Numbered from the stretch's first letter, positions 7,162-16,112 are shown. The stretch is 39,759 nt of DNA from Mariprofundaceae bacterium (GCA_027018935.1 JALUXZ010000208.1:1-39759), one strand, 5' to 3'. Notes: generated by a model not told the origin, from the sequence alone. Translations and numbers: made by a program.

Positions 7162-7975
7162 CGAGCACCTCGACTTTGCACCAGCCCATACCAACCGTTT
7201 CATTACCGCCAATCTGGATAAAAGGTTTATCATCAAACATACCCAATACACTGTTCACATGCTCATCTTTGCCCATCAGCATGGTATAAAGCAGGGCATC
7301 GGAAGGCAGGGTTTCTTCATACCAAAGTGCACCAGGTTTCACGACCTTTTTATTTTCACCCGTTTTTTTGTCGATATTTTCAATCGCAATATGCGCTGTC
7401 ACCGCCGTAGCATTTTTAGCAAACCATGCAAAATCATCATTGCACATCACAATCAATTGGTCTTTTAAATTTTCCATGCCAAAAGCTTCCAAAGACTGAA
7501 CTAAGCCATCAGGCAAACCTGCTTGTTGCGCAAACTTGAATTCCTCAAGGAAAATATGCCCTGACGCTATGGATAAAACTTCACCTTGCCTTACATCAAC
7601 ACGCCATGCCTTGTCTTTACCCATCATTTTCATATCCCGCTTCAATCGCTCCAAAATTGCAGGGCAAGTTACCAGCTTAAAGTGCCCAGTCAGTGAACGC
7701 ACAGGCAGCAAAAGCAAACGCGCATCTGTCATGCTAATGTTGGAGGCATTACCCTCTTCGCCAGCATCACCAAACACCTTCTTCACATTGATATTCAAGT
7801 CTTTTCGCCGAACTTCCGCATGCGCCCGAAATGCGCCTTTCACCGCCGAGCCAAACACGCAAGGATACCCCGTATGCACTTCTCGCATAATCGGCATATC
7901 AATCACGCCATTGTTTTGCCCAGTACCTGCATGAATGGATGTTTCTGCTCTTAATCCTAATATGGTTTGTTTCAT
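7154..7975 (-). CDS. cmr4: Cmr4, backbone RAMP and target RNA nuclease
   Basis: Cmr4 is the repeated Cas7 subunit of the Cmr filament and cuts bound target RNA at 6-nt intervals. In Pyrococcus Cmr4 the catalytic residue is Asp26, and the same position is Asp here (GVIDMPIMRE, D26). Other RAMP marks are ETSIHAGTGQNN at the first strand, YPCVFGSAVKGAFRAHAEVR, LLLLPVRSLTGHFKLVTCP, and the closing IQIGGNETVGMGWCKVEV with the family G-rich end. The 273-aa length is normal. The gene starts 3 nt after the cmr3 stop and overlaps mnt by 8 nt. Target RNA cleavage is therefore probably intact. Confidence 0.95.
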   Translation of the reverse strand: MKQTILGLRAETSIHAGTGQNNGVIDMPIMREVHTGYPCVFGSAVKGAFRAHAEVRRKDLNINVKKVFGDAGEEGNASNISMTDARLLLLPVRSLTGHFKLVTCPAILERLKRDMKMMGKDKAWRVDVRQGEVLSIASGHIFLEEFKFAQQAGLPDGLVQSLEAFGMENLKDQLIVMCNDDFAWFAKNATAVTAHIAIENIDKKTGENKKVVKPGALWYEETLPSDALLYTMLMGKDEHVNSVLGMFDDKPFIQIGGNETVGMGWCKVEVLDE

Positions 7976-7978
7976 GAT

Positions 7979-9022
7979 TTAACCCTCCCAAGTTCCCACA
8001 GCAATTTCGCCATAGCCGAATTTTTCTCGATTTCCGATATGTGCGCCCAGTTTTGCAATGGCGCCTTTTTCTTTTTCTTTGACAAAATAGACGCTGCCCG
8101 CAGGCACCAATGATTTCAGCGGTTTAGGCTTACCATGCCTGTAATCCCAACCGCCTTCGCGCACGACTTTACCAACACAAGCCGAAACAATGTCTACGCC
8201 TGCAAGGTCGGGTTCTGGCTCACCGCCAAAATCACCATGCGTTAGCAATACAATCATCGCTGTTTCCTGGTGTTTTCCGTCATTCTCGCACAAGTGGGAA
8301 TCCACAGCTTTTTTTACACTCACATTCGCCATCCGCCCTTCCCCGCCCAAACGCAGCATACTTGCAGGCTTAATATCATCCGCGCCCTCGACATCCATAG
8401 CCAGGCTTACGCCTTCTTTTAAGCGAATATGACGGGTGAAATAAAGCATACCTTCATTCACTTTGCGCTTCACATTATCCCTGCCAATCCCCGTGCGTGC
8501 CTCAGCAATAAATAAATCTTCTTCTCTGTAAAATTTGTTTGGCATTTGCCCTTGCAACACCTTCGTAAAGCCTGCCTCATTCAACCAAGCGTTTTCCAAA
8601 GGTTTTGCGCCTTCCACCTTGATTATCACTTCAGGCAATCGCTTTTCGCCCATATCCGTTTTCAAAGAACCTTTAGCTGGTTGCAACTTGCCCCAAGCAT
8701 TCTTTTTATTGCTGTAGAGCAAGTGCAGCGGCACGGGATACAAACGTTGCCCACCCTCACAAATATAAGGCCCGCAAAATTTTAGCTTGCCCGCATCATC
8801 GCTATCCTTGCCAATCAAAGCGGCAATATCAGGCTGCGCATTGCTACGAAACTTTTGCCAATCCACACCCATACTTTCCGCAATCGCCGCACGAATCACG
8901 CCAGCCATGGTTTGTGCGCTGGGTGGAAACTGTGAATCCAAAAAGCCGCCTTCACCTGAATTAAAAGGCTTTGCACCTCTAAAAAAAAGTGAGTCCAACG
9001 CCTCAAATTGCCATGTTTTCAT
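7979..9022 (-). CDS. cmr3: Cmr3, crRNA 5'-handle binding RAMP subunit
   Basis: Cmr3 is the Cas5-like subunit that holds the crRNA 5' handle and pairs with Cmr2. The 347-aa protein begins with the usual WQFEALDSLFFRGAKPFNSG and continues with FPPSAQTMAGVIRAAIAE, the segment shared by Cmr3 proteins. It shows the RTGIGRDNVKRKVNEGMLYF block and ends with REKFGYGEIAVGTWEG. The length is typical. It begins as ATGA over the cmr2 stop, so the two interacting subunits are coupled in translation. Confidence 0.94.
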   Translation of the reverse strand: MKTWQFEALDSLFFRGAKPFNSGEGGFLDSQFPPSAQTMAGVIRAAIAESMGVDWQKFRSNAQPDIAALIGKDSDDAGKLKFCGPYICEGGQRLYPVPLHLLYSNKKNAWGKLQPAKGSLKTDMGEKRLPEVIIKVEGAKPLENAWLNEAGFTKVLQGQMPNKFYREEDLFIAEARTGIGRDNVKRKVNEGMLYFTRHIRLKEGVSLAMDVEGADDIKPASMLRLGGEGRMANVSVKKAVDSHLCENDGKHQETAMIVLLTHGDFGGEPEPDLAGVDIVSACVGKVVREGGWDYRHGKPKPLKSLVPAGSVYFVKEKEKGAIAKLGAHIGNREKFGYGEIAVGTWEG

Positions 9023-10833
9023 CGCTCAACCCCCTTTTGCGCCAAAAAGCGCAGCAGCAAAGCGCCATTGGCACTGTAGCTCTCAATATCCACTTTGTTT
9101 TCAAAAACACGACATTGATTCAACAGCGGCTTAATCAAATCTTGTGCAACTTTTAATTTGTTATCCTGACCATCTAGGAGACCACTGCTCACGTAGTCCG
9201 CCACCAACATATCCTCAATAGCTTGACTATGAATATCCCCACCGCCTTGCAGCATCTCCAGTGTTTCCCGAATATGATACAAGAGCTTACTCGCATAACC
9301 TGGCTTACCCTCCTCACTTTTACCCAACTGTGTTGCCAGATTTGCCAGTTTTACCTCATCACCTTCAATCGCTTCACCCCAAGGCATTGCCCATGTTTGT
9401 TGCTCACCACCGGGCTTCCAAACACGGCAGGCAAGTGCATCACGCCCTGTTGCATCCTTAGCGACATCATCCAGCAGCTTATGCGCATCTTTCAGAATCA
9501 TGGTCAGCGGCAACTTCATATGGGCATATTCAATAGCGGCGGAAATACTGTATTTACCCTGCTCTACCTTTTTATCTGCAAAGATTTGCATATAAGCCTT
9601 TCGACAAGCCAATGCGCAGCCCATTGCATCTTCCAATGGCAAAATCGCAAGGACATCGTCGCCACCAGCGTAAACCAGAAAGCCATTATTCTCTCTCACA
9701 ATCTTGGGCACCCTACTGGTAAAGTCAGCCAGTGCTTCGGAAAGGCCTGTTGCATCGCCCATGGCAGCCTTGGTTTCTCCCAAAGAATCCCCATCCATCA
9801 TCAAAATGGCATAAAAGGGAGATAGTGGCGTATTAAAGTCGGGCAGTGTTTTAAGCAGTGCTTTTTTCGCATCAACAAGCTTCGTATCCTCTGTCTTATC
9901 ACTATCAAATAACGCACGCCCATCAATATCTGCCAACTTCTTCAAATGTTCCGCAGGGCTTTTGCCCAAGGCTTTGGAAATCGCCTGAATACGTGTTAAT
10001 CGCTCGCCACTATCGGCCGCATTGCATAATGCGAGGACTTCCTCTGAAGAAGGATTCTTTTGAATCAGCTTTTTCAACCAATGTACAGCAGCCATATAGG
10101 ATGTCGAAGGCACCGAAGTCGGTAGTTCCCAGCCTGTATGCCCATCCAAACTTTCCCACACATGCACAAACCGCCGCTTTACATAGGCAATGGCACAAAG
10201 CCGCTCATTTTTCCGTAAATCCATTGTGTTGTAAGGCTTGAGTTGTTGCCAAAATTTATCTTGTTGCGTTGGGCTTGGTCTATCTGCGCCTGATAGCTCC
10301 TGCCATTCACCCATCATGGTGCATTTATCGCCAAGGCTTTCGGGTGGCATATAACTACGCCAATTTTTGCGCTGCGCCAGCACTGCGGCATTATCGCTAT
10401 CAGAAATCACCCATGCCATATCCCAAAAGAATTTAATTTGTGAATCCCACAGCTCTTTGGATACACCCGCAGCTTTCAGTTCATCTTTCTCCCAAACCTT
10501 TTCCGCCAAAGATTTCCATGCCTTTTGCACCGCATCCACAGCAATCTTGCCACCAAATTCATCAGGGAGTTTAGCAATAAAATTATTGGGCAAAGAGCCA
10601 GTCCTTGGCGGCTCTTCTACTGCTTCGCCTTTTAGTATTTTTAACATGTCATCTTCTTTAACCGAAGGCATGAGAATCGTACCACCAGCATCTTGCACCG
10701 CCTTCATGGCATGTGCAGTCAACCAAGACAATAAGAATGAGCCTGCCCAGAAATCGCGTGTGCGCCGTGCCTGTGCTACAAACCCTTGTACTGGGCCTAG
10801 TGTAAAATGAAGGTATTGTTGTTTGTTACTCAT
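9019..10833 (-). CDS. cmr2: Cmr2 (Cas10), cyclic oligoadenylate synthase subunit
   Basis: Cmr2 is the large subunit; upon target RNA binding its Palm domain makes cyclic oligoadenylates from ATP. The GGDD motif is intact at residues 390-393 (FLVYAGGDDVLAILP), preceded by the partner Palm strand YAILMMDGDSLGETKAAMG. The protein is 604 aa, shorter than archaeal Cmr2. It opens directly with LHFTLGPVQGFVAQARRTRD, and I see no HD motif ahead of Palm 1, so single-strand DNA cleavage is probably missing. Signalling to the CARF proteins at both ends of the operon is the expected main output. The start overlaps cmr1 and the end overlaps cmr3, each by 4 nt. Confidence 0.96.
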   Translation of the reverse strand: MSNKQQYLHFTLGPVQGFVAQARRTRDFWAGSFLLSWLTAHAMKAVQDAGGTILMPSVKEDDMLKILKGEAVEEPPRTGSLPNNFIAKLPDEFGGKIAVDAVQKAWKSLAEKVWEKDELKAAGVSKELWDSQIKFFWDMAWVISDSDNAAVLAQRKNWRSYMPPESLGDKCTMMGEWQELSGADRPSPTQQDKFWQQLKPYNTMDLRKNERLCAIAYVKRRFVHVWESLDGHTGWELPTSVPSTSYMAAVHWLKKLIQKNPSSEEVLALCNAADSGERLTRIQAISKALGKSPAEHLKKLADIDGRALFDSDKTEDTKLVDAKKALLKTLPDFNTPLSPFYAILMMDGDSLGETKAAMGDATGLSEALADFTSRVPKIVRENNGFLVYAGGDDVLAILPLEDAMGCALACRKAYMQIFADKKVEQGKYSISAAIEYAHMKLPLTMILKDAHKLLDDVAKDATGRDALACRVWKPGGEQQTWAMPWGEAIEGDEVKLANLATQLGKSEEGKPGYASKLLYHIRETLEMLQGGGDIHSQAIEDMLVADYVSSGLLDGQDNKLKVAQDLIKPLLNQCRVFENKVDIESYSANGALLLRFLAQKGVER

Positions 10834-12008
10834 GCCACACCTCCAAACACCGAGATACGATTAGGAAAGCGATCCATGAAGCCATACACAACATCCCAAT
10901 TTTCTTGGGGGGTTACTTGCTGTGTAACCACATTATATCTATCCCGTTTATATTTAAGTTTAACTTTATCTCCTTCAGGTAAAAAGACAGCGGGTAAGAA
11001 TGTCTGAATCAAAGCAAATTGATGATTAGGAAACTCATGGACATGTAAGATTAAGGGTGAAGCTCGCCGAGACCTTGCTTTTCCAGATGCTTCAACATCT
11101 ACCCCCTTCTTAATAGAAGAAAAAAAGTAGTTATGTGGTAATCCAAACACTGCACGGTCAGGATGTTTGGATACATCTCCAGCCTCGATAAAATCAAGCA
11201 TAAGGTCATGGTCGTTTGCAAAATTTTGTTCAGCATCAACACCATTAACTTTATGTTTACCACCTTGTTTCCGCCCATAACCTCGATACAACTGCAATTC
11301 ATTTCCTGCAATATTCAGGAGTTCCAGAGCCTTATTACCTGTTTGAGATATATCAATACGTGAATGTGCTGAAAAAGCAGAGTACGGAGGCAAGCCTTCA
11401 TGTCCATTCATTGCTGTTTGAAACACTTGTTGCAACTCATCAGTATTTTGCGGTAGTGCTTGTTCATCTTCATTGACCTTTAATGAAACAATAGATAGCG
11501 CACCAAGGCCTTTTCTTGCACGACTGCCCATCCCCCCCAAGCACCCTAAAAAAACAAGAGCTTCTTTAATGGAATCCATTTTATCTTCATCATTCTTTCG
11601 AAATCGTAATACCACATCGAATTCTCCTGAATGGATGGGTTGACGCAGCAATCCTTGCTTAAAATGATATAACCCCTGACCCAGCAAATATTGATGAGCT
11701 GCTTTTGGCTCGAAACTCCCTTTAGAACTTGTCTTATCGATAATCTTCAATAAAAAACAGCCCTGTCCGCCTTTACCATCCTTAACAGCACTGCCAAAAA
11801 GATTGCTTTCTTTCCGATGCAAGGCTTTCAATGCATTAGCTTCATTACCTTGACTCTCCTGATAAAACTTTCCCCAATTCAAAGCACGCCACCAAAAGCG
11901 TAACGCCCCCTTAAACGATGGTGGGCGGATGCCATCACTTGGATCTTGATTCGCCCCTCCGATAAACATCGGTGTGACAATACGATAACTTGCTTCAATG
12001 ACCTTCAT
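10830..12008 (-). CDS. cmr1: Cmr1, RAMP subunit capping the crRNA 3' side
   Basis: Cmr1 sits at the crRNA 3' end of the Cmr complex and helps target capture. The N-terminus has the family hallmark: YRIVTPMFIGGANQ, then IRPPSFKGALRFWWRALNW. A second RAMP half carries LGCLGGMGSRARKGLGALSI, and RASPLILHVHEFPNHQFALI lies further on. The 392-aa length is normal. It begins 21 nt after the stop of the CARF gene, the only small gap in the Cmr core, and overlaps cmr2 by 4 nt. A GGAGGG ribosome binding site lies just upstream in the CTCCCTCC complement at 12010-12017. Confidence 0.94.
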   Translation of the reverse strand: MKVIEASYRIVTPMFIGGANQDPSDGIRPPSFKGALRFWWRALNWGKFYQESQGNEANALKALHRKESNLFGSAVKDGKGGQGCFLLKIIDKTSSKGSFEPKAAHQYLLGQGLYHFKQGLLRQPIHSGEFDVVLRFRKNDEDKMDSIKEALVFLGCLGGMGSRARKGLGALSIVSLKVNEDEQALPQNTDELQQVFQTAMNGHEGLPPYSAFSAHSRIDISQTGNKALELLNIAGNELQLYRGYGRKQGGKHKVNGVDAEQNFANDHDLMLDFIEAGDVSKHPDRAVFGLPHNYFFSSIKKGVDVEASGKARSRRASPLILHVHEFPNHQFALIQTFLPAVFLPEGDKVKLKYKRDRYNVVTQQVTPQENWDVVYGFMDRFPNRISVFGGVA

Positions 12009-12029
12009 TCTCCCTCCTAGGTTTACAGC

Positions 12030-13136
12030 TTACTTTCCCAATGTCCCTTTGATTTCAATCTGAGACTTATCCACACCTATACCATGTCGTGAATAGCCTT
12101 GCTCAGAAACTTTTTTTAACAAAATTTCCTGAACACGGGGATCCAGCCCCAAACCTTCCTGCAATTTCACATTCAACCTGCTTCTTAATTCAGGAAATTT
12201 TTCTTTAAAAGCCTCGAATGAACTCCAAGTATTTTGAAACTGTGCTACAGCATTATCCGCAGGCCCTTTGGCATAAATAGCCCGAATCGCATGTAAATCC
12301 TCTAATTTATCTTCTTGGCTAAAACCATGCCAATCCAAGTAACAGTCATGGCAACCATCGCATGTTTCACTACTCTTTTGTGTACAATAACGCCGTTTCT
12401 GCTGTAAAAAGAAACGTAAAAAAGTAAACTCCCTAGCAGGGATTTCTACGCGTTTACCTAAGAATTCAACCTCACGTGTTCTATAATCTACCGTAAGTAT
12501 TGGTTTAGAAACAATGTCCAACCTATGTTGTGCTGCTGCAATAATCTCTTCTACATTTGCATTTTTAATATCTAATGTAAGAAAACGATGCAATCGAATA
12601 AATGGCGTTTGAATAAGATTCACCTTGTGAATTTCTTCACGCTTAGGAAATAAGAAACCTCTTTCTCTTTCCCATTCAGGCGGTACCAAAACATGGGTTA
12701 ACACATCATTCTCTTTAGCAAACAGGCTCATCGCTAAACCCAAATAATAACTCATGGTCTTACGACCGCCTGCAATGGAAGCAAGTATACGCCCTGAACT
12801 GCTTGCTACATCACGCACAATATAAAAAATGCTTTTCATCATGATATGATTGTCAGACTCACTGCAAATATCTCTTAAATTCCCAGCAACTTGAACGTCA
12901 ATATCATGCCAAGCAAGATGCTGATATTCAGGGTATTCCAGCACAAATGCTTGCCAGCCACCTTGACTGTCATAGCTGGTATCCAAACGTTCTTTCCCCT
13001 CTACTGTGGTAATCACACACACATGGTTCGGAATAAACGTGGATTCCTCATTTATATACGCAGCAAGTGTCTCTGCCAAAATAGCTGGTGACCCACCAAT
13101 TACAAATACTGCTGTTGCTACATCTTTGTCTGCCAT
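12030..13136 (-). CDS. CARF-domain protein of the NE0113/TIGR02584 (Csm6-like) family
   Basis: The 368-aa product opens the Cmr operon. Residues 1-180 form a CARF domain: AVFVIGGSPAILAETLAAYI is the first strand and ligand loop, and S120-IAGGRKTMSYYLGLAMSLF is the second conserved block. Residues about 208-245 (VDYRTREVEFLGKRVEIPAR, then EFTFLRFFLQQKRRY) resemble an OmpR-like winged helix. Next comes a Cys cluster (C-x8-C-x2-C-x2-C in RYCTQ...TCDGCHDCY) that could bind zinc. The C-terminus, ELRSRLNVKLQEGLG to GYSRHGIGVDKSQIEI, matches what I recall of this family. Databases often label it Csm6 or ring nuclease, but no clear HEPN RX4-6H is visible. It could instead be a cOA-responsive regulator. 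The start has GGAGAGGGG upstream. Confidence 0.82.
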   Translation of the reverse strand: MADKDVATAVFVIGGSPAILAETLAAYINEESTFIPNHVCVITTVEGKERLDTSYDSQGGWQAFVLEYPEYQHLAWHDIDVQVAGNLRDICSESDNHIMMKSIFYIVRDVASSSGRILASIAGGRKTMSYYLGLAMSLFAKENDVLTHVLVPPEWERERGFLFPKREEIHKVNLIQTPFIRLHRFLTLDIKNANVEEIIAAAQHRLDIVSKPILTVDYRTREVEFLGKRVEIPAREFTFLRFFLQQKRRYCTQKSSETCDGCHDCYLDWHGFSQEDKLEDLHAIRAIYAKGPADNAVAQFQNTWSSFEAFKEKFPELRSRLNVKLQEGLGLDPRVQEILLKKVSEQGYSRHGIGVDKSQIEIKGTLGK

Positions 13137-13154
13137 AACCCCTCTCCATGATAC

Positions 13155-13182
13155 AACATAAATACTGAATCACTTTTTGCAA
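13155..13182 (-). promoter_or_regulatory. Candidate promoter of the Cmr/cas operon
   Basis: Leftward of TTGCAA (13182-13177) a 16-nt spacer leads to TATGTT, a weak -10. This precedes the first operon gene and its strong GGAGAGGGG ribosome binding site. The match is only moderate, so the true start site may differ. Confidence 0.3.
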
Positions 13183-13267
13183 TGGCGAACTTATTGCTTT
13201 TACCAAAATGCTCAAACTTCCCAAGGTTGGTAACTTACTTTTAACATCGGTTTTAATCAGCAATTTA

Positions 13268-13311
13268 TAACTATGCTGAATAGTTACAATATAGGGCACC
13301 TCGAAAACCCT
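13268..13311. repeat. Fragmentary ends of two mobile-element families
   Basis: TAACTAT-GCTGA-ATAGTTA (13268-13286) looks like both ends of the 15930-16112 element abutted. At 13294 it is followed by GGGCACCTCGAAAA, the terminus of the 161-bp element, without the rest of that element. These read as scars of past insertions between the cas operon and deaD. Confidence 0.45.
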
Positions 13312-13312
13312 C

Positions 13313-13481
13313 ACTAGCCCGCATGATTCATAAATCATTGTGATGATTGCGTAGAAGCTTTGTTTGCAATGAATGTTGAAGAAAGAGTTCGTAGCTGTGC
13401 TTACGAACGATGGATGAAGAATTTATTGCGAATAAAGCAGCAAGCAAGGGCGCGATAGTATTTGTGAATCATGTGGACTAG
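13313..13481. mobile_element. MITE-like element with imperfect 22-bp inverted ends
   Basis: The left end, ACTAGCCCGCATGATTCATA, and the right end, ATTTGTGAATCATG then TGGACTAG, are inverted repeats with a few mismatches (CTAG.CC.CATGATTCA.AAAT). The 169-bp interior has no credible gene. The size and ends fit a non-autonomous transposable element. No second copy of this family is seen in the window. Confidence 0.5.
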
Positions 13482-13487
13482 AAAACA

Positions 13488-13522
13488 AAAAAGGCACAAA
13501 GAACAAGTCTTTGTGCCTTTTT
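13488..13522 (-). terminator. Rho-independent terminator after deaD (likely bidirectional)
   Basis: A perfect 15-bp stem, AAAAAGGCACAAAGA / TCTTTGTGCCTTTTT, with a 5-nt loop gives T runs on both strands. It lies 38 nt beyond the deaD stop and insulates deaD from the cas operon. Confidence 0.9.
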
Positions 13523-13560
13523 GTTATTCAAACAACAACTTCTCCTGCTTTAGCAGTTAC

Positions 13561-15414
13561 TTATGAACCACGTTTGGGGCGTGAGCCGCCAGGCTTGCGA
13601 CGCGGTGCACTACGCCCATCACCACGACCTTCTGTGCGACGTGGTGGACGAGTACCACCCGAACGTCCGCCACCATGCGAAGAAGGGCGACGTTTGCGTT
13701 CCACTGGAGCATCCGCTGATTCTTCACGTGTCATCTGCATTTTACGCTCGGATACTCGTGCATTTTGCAAGGTCTTCAAAATATGATTTGGCATGCCTTC
13801 AGGCAAATCAATCGTGCTGTAATGATCATAAATTTCGATATGCCCGATAAATTCATTTTCAATACCTGATTCATTGGTCACAGCACCAACAATATTGCCC
13901 TTTTGCACATCATGGTCAGCACCAACTTCAATACGAAAACGCTCCATACCACGCTCAAGACGAGGCAATGAACGTGTAGAAACTCGTTTTGCCCGTTGCG
14001 GACGCTCTTCACGTGTATTCTCACGCCCAGAATCACGCTCACCCCTTGCTTCACGCGGTTCTTTTTTACGCTCAGGGCGACGTGACTCAGCCAACAACAA
14101 CGGCTGATCGCCTTGCACCATTTTCGCCAATGCCGCAGCAATCTCTTGTGCTGGAACCTGATGCTCTACTTCGTATTGCTCAATGATTTTTGCAAACAAC
14201 TCCAAGCTGCCTTCTTCTAATGTAGCCTGAATACGCTGCTTAAAACCTTCAACACGTTTATCATTGATGTCCGCCGTGGATGGCATTTGAAACTCTTCAA
14301 TTTTCTGACGTGTTGCACGCTCAATGGAATACAACATCCGACGCTCACGCGGTGCCACGAATAAAATCGCATCGCCTTGACGACCCGCACGACCTGTACG
14401 GCCAATACGATGAACATAAGATTCTGTATCACCGGGAATATCATAGTTAATGACATGCGAAATACGTTCAATATCCAAGCCGCGCGCCACCACATCGGTT
14501 GCCACCAAAATATCCAAATGACCTTTCTTCAAACGGTTTACAATTTGCTCACGTTGTTTCTGCGCAATTTCACCATTGAGTGCAGCTGCACCAAAACCAC
14601 GGGCTTCAAGCTTCTCTGCGACTTCCACGGTTGCCCCACGCGTACGCACAAAAATAATCATGCCATCAAAGGTTTCCGCTTCCAAAATACGGGTAAGCGC
14701 ATCCATTTTATGACGACCACTTACGGGCCAATAACGCTGACGAATGGTGGTTACCGTACTGGTTTTGTTTTTAATCGTAACATGTTCAGGATTCTTTAAA
14801 TAACGCTTGGTAATCTTGCGAATCGCATCTGGCATGGTTGCAGAAAACAAAGCAATTTGACGCTTATCAGGCGTTTGCTCTAAAATCCATTCTACATCAT
14901 CAATAAAACCCATGCGTAACATCTCATCGGCTTCATCAAGAATCAATGTTTTCAAGCCTGCCAACTTCAAGGTCTTACGACGCATATGATCCATCACACG
15001 ACCAGGCGTACCAACAACCACGTGTACACCACGCTTTAATTGACGCAATTGCCCATCATAGCTTGCGCCACCATAAATAGGCAAAACATGAAAGCCTTTA
15101 ATATGGCTACCATATTTTTGAAATGCTTCAGCTACCTGAATAGCTAGCTCACGTGTTGGCGCAAGCACCAAAACCTGCGGATCTCGCAATGATGTATCAA
15201 TTTTTGATAATACTGGCAATGCAAAAGCCGCCGTTTTGCCCGTACCTGTCTGAGCTTGACCCAATACATCACGGTTATCCAATACATATGGAATAATTTC
15301 AGCTTGAATCGGTGATGGGGATTCATAACCCGCATCATTCAAGCCTTGCATGACTGGTTCAGATAAACCCAATTCACTAAATTTTATTGTTTGTACATTT
15401 TCTTCTGTAGACAT
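13561..15414 (-). CDS. deaD: DEAD-box ATP-dependent RNA helicase, DeaD/CsdA type
   Basis: This helicase unwinds structured RNA in ribosome assembly and mRNA turnover, mainly in the cold. The 617-aa protein has the full motif set: a Q motif before AQTGTGKT, PTRELA, TPGRVMDH, DEAD in LILDEADEMLRMGF, SATMP, and VHRIGRTGRAGR. The C-terminal RNA-binding domain of the DbpA/CsdA kind is present (about residues 480-555, FRIEVGADHDVQKGNIVGAV). The protein ends in an Arg/Gly-rich tail (SSHGGGRSGGTRPPRR onward). The gene is monocistronic, with its own terminator. The upstream leader holds a GCGGGGT / ACCTCGC-type hairpin that might take part in cold regulation. Confidence 0.95.
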   Translation of the reverse strand: MSTEENVQTIKFSELGLSEPVMQGLNDAGYESPSPIQAEIIPYVLDNRDVLGQAQTGTGKTAAFALPVLSKIDTSLRDPQVLVLAPTRELAIQVAEAFQKYGSHIKGFHVLPIYGGASYDGQLRQLKRGVHVVVGTPGRVMDHMRRKTLKLAGLKTLILDEADEMLRMGFIDDVEWILEQTPDKRQIALFSATMPDAIRKITKRYLKNPEHVTIKNKTSTVTTIRQRYWPVSGRHKMDALTRILEAETFDGMIIFVRTRGATVEVAEKLEARGFGAAALNGEIAQKQREQIVNRLKKGHLDILVATDVVARGLDIERISHVINYDIPGDTESYVHRIGRTGRAGRQGDAILFVAPRERRMLYSIERATRQKIEEFQMPSTADINDKRVEGFKQRIQATLEEGSLELFAKIIEQYEVEHQVPAQEIAAALAKMVQGDQPLLLAESRRPERKKEPREARGERDSGRENTREERPQRAKRVSTRSLPRLERGMERFRIEVGADHDVQKGNIVGAVTNESGIENEFIGHIEIYDHYSTIDLPEGMPNHILKTLQNARVSERKMQMTREESADAPVERKRRPSSHGGGRSGGTRPPRRTEGRGDGRSAPRRKPGGSRPKRGS

Positions 15415-15687
15415 TTCAACACCCTAGTGGGTACACAAGCACCCAACAAAATACACCGAACTATAATTAATTCAGCACTGTAAGCGAGGTTATATACCCC
15501 GCCATACATCTTTTCTAATAGGGGAGAAACCTTCATTTACATACATTGTACTGCAGAAGCAGCACTTAAGATTCCGCACCCTCACATATAATCATTACAT
15601 TTGCATTAAATCACCTAAGATAGTTAGGGCAATCGCATTAAAAAATAAGTTTCTCATTAGAAAATTCTAGAAAACACCCATCACGTC
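15415..15687. other. deaD upstream region, no gene seen
   Basis: This region holds the deaD ribosome binding site (AGGGTG just before the ATG) and an imperfect hairpin around 15484-15502. No coding signal is visible. It is likely the 5' untranslated leader and promoter of deaD. Confidence 0.4.
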
Positions 15688-15712
15688 ATCCCCGAATGCC
15701 TCTATCGGGGAT
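15688..15712. repeat. REP-like hairpin ATCCCCGA / TCGGGGAT
   Basis: A perfect 8-bp inverted repeat with a 9-nt loop in an otherwise non-coding gap. This type of GTCATCCCCGAATG...TCGGGGATCC palindrome is common as a dispersed repeat in proteobacteria. Confidence 0.6.
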
Positions 15713-15726
15713 CCACTTAGCCTATA

Positions 15727-15883
15727 GGACCGAAAAACCTCGGTACTTCGCCAAACTTGTGCTTTTCACCCCTATCTGCGCTGAATAAAATGGGCAATAG
15801 TGATGCTATTACTCATTTTATTGCGTCTTGCTATGAGCAAAAATCAACATCGCTTGGCTCGCACGAGGTTTTTCGAGGTGCCC
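15727..15883. mobile_element. 161-bp family MITE, degenerate copy
   Basis: This copy matches the elements at 27949-28109 and 28608-28768 over its whole length, in the orientation of the latter. The left terminal repeat has lost a few bases (GGACCGAAAAACCTCG); the right one is intact (CGAGGTTTTTCGAGGTGCCC). It is non-coding. Confidence 0.75.
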
Positions 15884-15929
15884 CTAAGTATGACTTCTAT
15901 TTTAATGCGATTGCCCTGGTGTTTTTATA

Positions 15930-16112
15930 TAACTATTCAGCATAGTCCTCCCTCGCCCTTTTAAGGGACAAAGTGAATTACCCATAAGAGAGAGTGCCTT
16001 GGGTTCATAATATATAACGACTCTCGTTGATGTTTGAGGCAATCAGCCCTCATCCCAACCTTCTCCCCTCAATGGGAGAAGGGGCTTAGCTTGGATTATT
16101 CATGAATAGTTA
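15930..16112. mobile_element. MITE-like element bounded by TAACTATTCA inverted ends
   Basis: The element starts TAACTATTCAGC and ends TGAATAGTTA. Its interior carries the CTTCTCCC / GGGAGAAG hairpin and shares most of its right half with positions 1-99. It has no gene. It separates the 161-bp element copy from the start of the cyclic-nucleotide-binding gene and may supply part of that gene's upstream region. Confidence 0.55.

Noticed and set aside
15757-15945. 62-aa frame inside the 161-bp element copy and its flank
   Set aside because: It runs over element borders and is not kept in the other copies in the same form; also seen as a chance frame at 27785-28138.
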